Under the pieces are notes generated by a model. It searched no databases, was not told the DNA's origin, and saw nothing but the letters and a program-made list of their open reading frames with translations. A stretch of 9,755 nt of DNA. Source: Actinophytocola sp050699915 (GTDB taxonomy: Bacteria > Actinomycetota > Actinomycetes > Mycobacteriales > Pseudonocardiaceae). Below, piece after piece: positions 6,531 through 9,755 of the stretch (positions are counted from its first letter, which is position 1; each line of letters opens with the position of its first letter). The translations under genes and the position numbers were made by a program. The DNA lies in the NCBI RefSeq assembly GCF_050699915.1, contig NZ_JBOHGA010000222.1, positions 1-9,755 on the forward strand, written 5' to 3'.

Positions 6531-6565
6531 CGCGCCCGGAAGAGCTGCAGATCTTCCGGTCCGCG
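6531..6565. terminator. Strong hairpin between the tipA-like gene and the MDMPI-purU operon
   Basis: CCGGAAGA (6536-6543) and TCTTCCGG (6552-6559) pair perfectly around an 8-nt loop that contains CTGCAG. Outside, CGCG (6531-6534) can pair with CGCG (6562-6565) across a small internal loop, giving 12 bp in total. It begins 3 nt after the tipA-like stop, so it may terminate that transcript although no T-tract follows. It also overlaps the expected -35 region of the next promoter, so an operator role is an alternative. Confidence 0.5.
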
Positions 6566-6571
6566 GGTGAC

Positions 6572-6577
6572 TATTCT
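6572..6577 (+). promoter_or_regulatory. Candidate -10 box for leaderless MDMPI-purU-oxygenase operon
   Basis: TATTCT fits TANNNT and ends 7 nt before the GTG at 6585, implying a leaderless transcript. No Shine-Dalgarno is present before either GTG candidate (6567 or 6585). The -35 region lies in the hairpin and has no clear consensus. Confidence 0.5.
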
Positions 6578-6584
6578 CGCTCGC

Positions 6585-7328
6585 GTGGACTTCGCGAGCT
6601 TTCTGGACCGGATCGAACAGCAGGCCCGCGCGCTGCGCGCGGCGGCGGTCTCCGCCGGCCCGGCCGCACCGGTCCCGACTTGTCCCGAGTGGACGGTCCA
6701 CCGCCTCGTCCGCCACATCGCCCGCGTGCACGACTGGGTCGGGCAGGCGCTCGACCTGCCGCCGGACGCCGAGCGGCCCACCCCGGCCCCGTCGCCGGAG
6801 GACTGGGAGGAACTGCTCGGCTGGTGGGACACGACGCTCGCCACGATGTTGACCAAGCTGCGGGCGATGGGCCCTGACGCACCCGCCTGGGTGTTCGCCA
6901 GCAGCGAGCCGCCGACGGCCGCCTTCTGGGCTCGGCGCCAGGCGCACGAGACCGCCATCCACCGCCTCGACGCCGAGCACGCCGCCGCGGGGACGGACGA
7001 CGCGCACGCCGTGCCCTCGCTGGTGTTCGACTCGGACCTCGCGGCTGACGGGATCGACGAGGTGCTCGGGATGCTCGCCCCGCACCGCGGCCAGGAGCAG
7101 CCCGAACTCGAGGGCACCGTTCTCTTCCACGCCGCCGACGCCGGTCGTGCGTGGCTGGTGCGGTTCAAGCCCGGCGAGGTCCCGGAGGTCAGCCCGGCCA
7201 CGGACGTCGACGCCGACGCCGCGGTGGTCGGCACCGCGGACGCGGTCTACCGCGCGGCGTGGCACCGGCCGAGCACGGCGATCGTCAACGGCGACCGCTC
7301 CCTGGTCGACGCGTTGCGCGCGCCATGA
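6585..7328 (+). CDS. Maleylpyruvate isomerase (MDMPI) family mycothiol-dependent enzyme
   Basis: A 247-residue DinB-fold enzyme of the MDMPI family, whose characterised members use mycothiol as cofactor or co-substrate with a divalent metal. The N-terminal helical domain shows the signature PTCPEWTVHRLVRHIARVHD (31-50). The family's metal triad corresponds to His49 and the HETAIHR segment, giving Glu122 and His126, and all three are present. A C-terminal MDMPI_C-like domain covers about 170-247 (TVLFHAADAGRAWLVRF and the ending AIVNGDRSLVDAL). The exact reaction (isomerase, transferase or detoxifying enzyme) cannot be told from sequence. The GTG at 6585 is chosen because the -10 box TATTCT ends 7 nt before it; a GTG at 6567 would add six residues and has no ribosome-binding site. 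Its stop overlaps the purU ATG (ATGA), so it is the first gene of a coupled operon. mshA about 5 kb away agrees with mycothiol use. Confidence 0.88.
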   Translation: MDFASFLDRIEQQARALRAAAVSAGPAAPVPTCPEWTVHRLVRHIARVHDWVGQALDLPPDAERPTPAPSPEDWEELLGWWDTTLATMLTKLRAMGPDAPAWVFASSEPPTAAFWARRQAHETAIHRLDAEHAAAGTDDAHAVPSLVFDSDLAADGIDEVLGMLAPHRGQEQPELEGTVLFHAADAGRAWLVRFKPGEVPEVSPATDVDADAAVVGTADAVYRAAWHRPSTAIVNGDRSLVDALRAP

Positions 7329-8182
7329 GCCGCCGCTTCGTGATCACCTTCGGATGCCCGGACCGGATCGGGATCGTGGCCCGGATCGCGACGTTCCTCG
7401 CCGACCTCGGCGGGCTGATCGTCGAGGCCGCCTACCACACCGACCAGGACACCGGCTGGTTCTTCACTCGCCAGGAGATCGACGCGAGCACGCTCGGCGT
7501 CGGCATCGACGAGCTGCGCGCGCGGTTCGGCGAGATCGCCGCGGAGCTCGCCGAGGAGCGCGACTGGAACATCATGGACACCGACGAGCGGCGGCGCGTG
7601 GTGATCCTGGTGTCCAGGGAAGGCCATTGCCTCTACGACATCCTCGGCCGCGTCGCGTCCGGGGAGCTGGACGTCGACGTGACCGCGGTGATCGGCAACC
7701 ACCCCGACCTGGCCGCGATCACCGAGGCGCACGGGATCCCGTTCCACCACGTGCCGTTCCCCGTCGACGACAAGCCCGCCGCGTTCGCACGGCTGCGCGA
7801 GCTGGTCGAGGCGAGCGACCCACACGCGATCGTGCTCGCCCGGTTCATGCAGATCGTGCCCGCGGACCTGTGCGCGTCGTGGAGCGGCCGGGCGCTGAAC
7901 ATCCACCACAGCTTCCTGCCCTCGTTCGTCGGCGCGCGGCCCTACCACCAGGCACACCGCCGCGGCGTGAAGCTGATCGGCGCGACCTGCCACTACGTCA
8001 CCGCGGAGCTGGACGCCGGCCCGATCGTCGAACAGGACGTCATCCGGGTCGGGCACGCGGACTCGATCACCGACATGGTCCGCCGCGGCCGCGACATCGA
8101 GAAGATGGTGCTGGCCCGGGGTCTGCGCTGGCACCTGGAGAACCGGGTTCTGGTGCACGGCAACAAGACCGTGGTGTTCTGA
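7325..8182 (+). CDS. purU: Formyltetrahydrofolate deformylase PurU
   Basis: PurU hydrolyses 10-formyltetrahydrofolate to formate and tetrahydrofolate in the cytosol. It balances the folate one-carbon pool and supplies formate, for example for PurT. The 285-residue protein has an N-terminal ACT domain (about 5-80: FGCPDRIGIVARIATFLADL) and a C-terminal formyltransferase-fold domain. The latter carries SREGHCLYDIL (97-107), LARFMQIVP (171-179), the catalytic motif NIHHSFLPSF (192-201; Asn192, His194) and TCHYVTAELDAGPIVEQD (221-238; Asp230). Length and motifs are standard. The ATG overlaps the upstream stop as ATGA and has no good Shine-Dalgarno, so translation is probably coupled to the MDMPI gene. 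The 2-oxoglutarate oxygenase starts 2 nt after its stop. This placement suggests the operon makes or removes one-carbon units, which is inference. Confidence 0.96.
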   Translation: MSRRFVITFGCPDRIGIVARIATFLADLGGLIVEAAYHTDQDTGWFFTRQEIDASTLGVGIDELRARFGEIAAELAEERDWNIMDTDERRRVVILVSREGHCLYDILGRVASGELDVDVTAVIGNHPDLAAITEAHGIPFHHVPFPVDDKPAAFARLRELVEASDPHAIVLARFMQIVPADLCASWSGRALNIHHSFLPSFVGARPYHQAHRRGVKLIGATCHYVTAELDAGPIVEQDVIRVGHADSITDMVRRGRDIEKMVLARGLRWHLENRVLVHGNKTVVF

Positions 8183-8184
8183 CG

Positions 8185-9126
8185 GTGCTCCCGGTCATCG
8201 ACATCTCCGACGCGGAGCGCGCCGCGCCGGAGATCGAGCGTGCCTGCCGCGACACCGGGTTCTTCTACGTCACCGGCCACGGCGTCCCGACCGCGCTCCG
8301 GGACCGGCTGGACGCGGCGAGCCGCGCGTTCTTCGCCCTGCCCGAGGCGGCGAAGCTGGAGGTCGAGATGTCCCGCGGCGGCCGGGCGTGGCGCGGCTAC
8401 TTCCCGGTCGGCGCCGAGCTGACCTCCGGCGAGCGGGACCTGAAGGAGGGGCTGTACTTCGGCACGGAGCTGCCGGCGGGCCAGGAGCTGCCGCTGCACG
8501 GCCCGAACCTGTTCCCACGCCAGGTGCCCGACCTGCGTTCGGCCGTCTTGTCCTATGTGGACGAACTGACGGCGGTGGGGCAGCAGGTGTTGCGTGGCGT
8601 GGCGCGCAGCCTCGACCTCGACGCGGACTACTTCGCCGCCGGCTACACGGCCTCGCCGACCGTGCTGTTCCGGATCTTCCACTACCCGCCCGCCTCGCCG
8701 GGATCGCCGGCCTGGGGCGTCGGCGAGCACACCGACTACGGCCTGCTGACCCTGTTGGCACAGGACGACAACGGCGGCCTGCAGGTCCACACGCCGGCGG
8801 GCTGGGTCGACGCGCCGCCGCTGCCGGACACGTTCGTCTGCAACATCGGCGACATGCTGGAACGCCTGACCGGCGGCTGGTACCGCTCGACCCCGCACCG
8901 GGTCCGCAACACCAGCGGCCGCGGCCGGCTGTCGTTCCCGTTCTTCCTGGACCCCGACTTCACCGCGACGGTCCCGCCACTGCCCGACCGCGCGGCGACG
9001 GACTCGGGCGGGCGCCGGCGCTGGGACGGGACGAGCCCACTGGCGTTCGAGGGCACCTACGGCGACTACCTGACCGCGAAGGTGGCAAGGGTCTTCCCGC
9101 ACCTACACGGAGAGCTCAGCGACTAG
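8185..9126 (+). CDS. 2-oxoglutarate/Fe(II)-dependent oxygenase, isopenicillin-N-synthase type
   Basis: A 313-residue double-stranded beta-helix oxygenase. The N-terminal DIOX_N-type domain is seen in LPVIDISD (2-9), CRDTGFFYVTGHGVP (21-35) and the ALPEAAKLEV helix (51-60). The catalytic core carries RIFHYPP (163-169) and the iron ligands His182, Asp184 (GEHTDYGLLTLLAQD) and His238 (STPHRV). The 2-oxoglutarate salt bridge is Arg248-x-Ser250 (RLS), and FPFFLDPD follows. All active-site residues are intact. The family hydroxylates, desaturates, cyclises or demethylates small molecules such as amino acids, nucleobases and plant or antibiotic intermediates; the substrate cannot be named. Demethylation would release formaldehyde, a possible link to purU, but this is speculative. 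The GTG at 8185 is 2 nt after the purU stop, with no clear ribosome-binding site, so coupling is likely. It is the last gene of the operon. Confidence 0.92.
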   Translation: MLPVIDISDAERAAPEIERACRDTGFFYVTGHGVPTALRDRLDAASRAFFALPEAAKLEVEMSRGGRAWRGYFPVGAELTSGERDLKEGLYFGTELPAGQELPLHGPNLFPRQVPDLRSAVLSYVDELTAVGQQVLRGVARSLDLDADYFAAGYTASPTVLFRIFHYPPASPGSPAWGVGEHTDYGLLTLLAQDDNGGLQVHTPAGWVDAPPLPDTFVCNIGDMLERLTGGWYRSTPHRVRNTSGRGRLSFPFFLDPDFTATVPPLPDRAATDSGGRRRWDGTSPLAFEGTYGDYLTAKVARVFPHLHGELSD

Positions 9127-9228
9127 GAGAAAGTCCTCTGCCGACCAACGGGAACCTCAGGGGACCGTGACGGCACCCAGCCACGATCAACGACGTATCC
9201 GAAGCTCTCGCTGGAACGCAACGAACAC

Positions 9229-9755
9229 TTAAGATTCCGGGGAGGCGGGCCGCCCGAGGTTCTCGACGACCTCCGCGCCCGCGAGCACGGCGAGCGTCGG
9301 GCCGGGCACGAGCAGCTTGCTGCCCCGGATCCCGCTGCCGATCACCAGCTCCGGCGCGGCGACGACGGTCGGGGCGAGCAGCAGCGGCCAGCCGGCGGGC
9401 AGGCCGAGCGGGGTGATCCCGCCGTAGGCCATCCCGGTCAGCTCGACCGCGGTGTCCATCGGAGCGAAGGACGCCTTCCGGACGTCCAGCCGCCGGCGCA
9501 CCACGCCGTTGACGTCGGCCCGGGTCGTCGCGAGCACCAGGCACGCGGCGAACCGCTCCTCCCCGGCGCGCTTGCCGGCGACGACGACACAGTTGGCCGA
9601 GGCCTCGAGCGGGGAGCCGTAGGTGTCGCAGAAGGCGGCGGTGTCGGCGAGGTCTGGATCGATCTCGGCCACACCGAAACGTGCGGCGTGCTCGGCGGGC
9701 AGCGCGGCGAGCGCCTTGGCCACCGGGTCGCCGAGCAGGTCGGGGCGGTCGAGCG
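9229..9755 (-). CDS. YbaK/EbsC family protein (N-terminus beyond right edge)
   Basis: 174 residues are visible and the frame is open to the right edge, so the start is missing. The visible part opens with LDRPDLLGDPVAKAL. Family features are SANCVVVAGKR (52-62), CLVLATTRADVNGVVRRRL (71-89), RKASFAP (92-98), the conserved ELTGMAYGGITPLGLPAGW (104-122) and IGSGIRGSKLLVPG (138-151). YbaK-type proteins hydrolyse mis-charged aminoacyl-tRNAs in trans, for example Cys-tRNA(Pro). In aligned positions, the lysine important in the classical YbaK/ProXp enzymes appears to be Asn54 here (ANCV), so deacylase activity is uncertain. From memory, this Asn form is common in actinobacterial members. It converges on the oxygenase gene with 102 nt between stops. 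That gap holds no convincing terminator and no small gene I can support. Confidence 0.85.
   Translation of the reverse strand, partial: LDRPDLLGDPVAKALAALPAEHAARFGVAEIDPDLADTAAFCDTYGSPLEASANCVVVAGKRAGEERFAACLVLATTRADVNGVVRRRLDVRKASFAPMDTAVELTGMAYGGITPLGLPAGWPLLLAPTVVAAPELVIGSGIRGSKLLVPGPTLAVLAGAEVVENLGRPASPES

Noticed and set aside
6105..7265. Long minus-strand open frame spanning the tipA-like and MDMPI genes
   Set aside because: It crosses two real plus-strand genes and their intergenic promoter, with no recognisable family signature or ribosome site.
7993..9102. Long minus-strand open frame opposite the oxygenase
   Set aside because: Same shadow pattern; the plus-strand frame has complete iron and 2-oxoglutarate ligands.
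9125..9137. AGGA-GAAAG-TCCT hairpin as terminator of the oxygenase operon
   Set aside because: The stem is only 4 bp, starts inside the stop codon and has no T-tract; too weak to call.

Overview
The window is very GC-rich, densely coding actinobacterial chromosome with strong third-position G/C bias. A mycothiol glycosyltransferase (MshA), a mycothiol-dependent-enzyme family protein and a murB / L,D-transpeptidase-lipoprotein / SDR / mshA neighbourhood point to an actinomycete of the Mycobacteriales-Pseudonocardiales type. From memory, the gene set matches the Mycobacterium tuberculosis Rv0481c-Rv0486 block (DUF2505, murB, lprQ, SDR, mshA). An Amycolatopsis-like organism is a guess from codon use and gene content, not a demonstrated assignment.

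Left part (1-3172, minus strand): a tight operon reads leftwards. It holds an Ig-like/YkuD L,D-transpeptidase lipoprotein, then an alpha/beta hydrolase whose GTG start overlaps the transpeptidase stop (GTGA), then mshA, which begins 12 nt after the hydrolase stop and runs off the left edge. A 141-nt divergent region (3173-3313) carries a candidate promoter, an imperfect 18-bp palindrome and a hairpin. It leads into a plus-strand short-chain dehydrogenase (3314-4048), which converges on murB (4067-5167, minus). murB is divergent from a DUF2505 protein (5193-5693, plus), with only 25 nt between their starts.

Right part (5694-9126, plus strand): a TipA-type MerR regulator has a textbook MerR promoter (19-bp spacer holding a perfect palindrome), a leaderless ATG, and an internal in-frame GTG with a near-perfect Shine-Dalgarno that would yield a separate 144-residue ligand-binding domain. 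A strong hairpin follows, then a three-gene, translationally coupled operon: an MDMPI/DinB-type mycothiol-dependent enzyme, formyltetrahydrofolate deformylase (purU), and a 2-oxoglutarate/Fe(II) oxygenase of the isopenicillin-N-synthase type. A convergent YbaK/EbsC-family gene enters from the right edge on the minus strand.

The housekeeping half links wall synthesis and cross-linking (MurB, L,D-transpeptidase) with mycothiol synthesis (MshA). The right half is a small accessory metabolic operon beside a ligand-sensing regulator. I see no transposase, integrase, CRISPR array, tRNA or rRNA. The most interesting signals are the TipAL/TipAS-like dual product from a regulator lacking the reactive cysteines of classical TipA, three starts each with a TANNNT box exactly 7 nt upstream (leaderless mRNAs), and the coupled MDMPI-purU-oxygenase operon.
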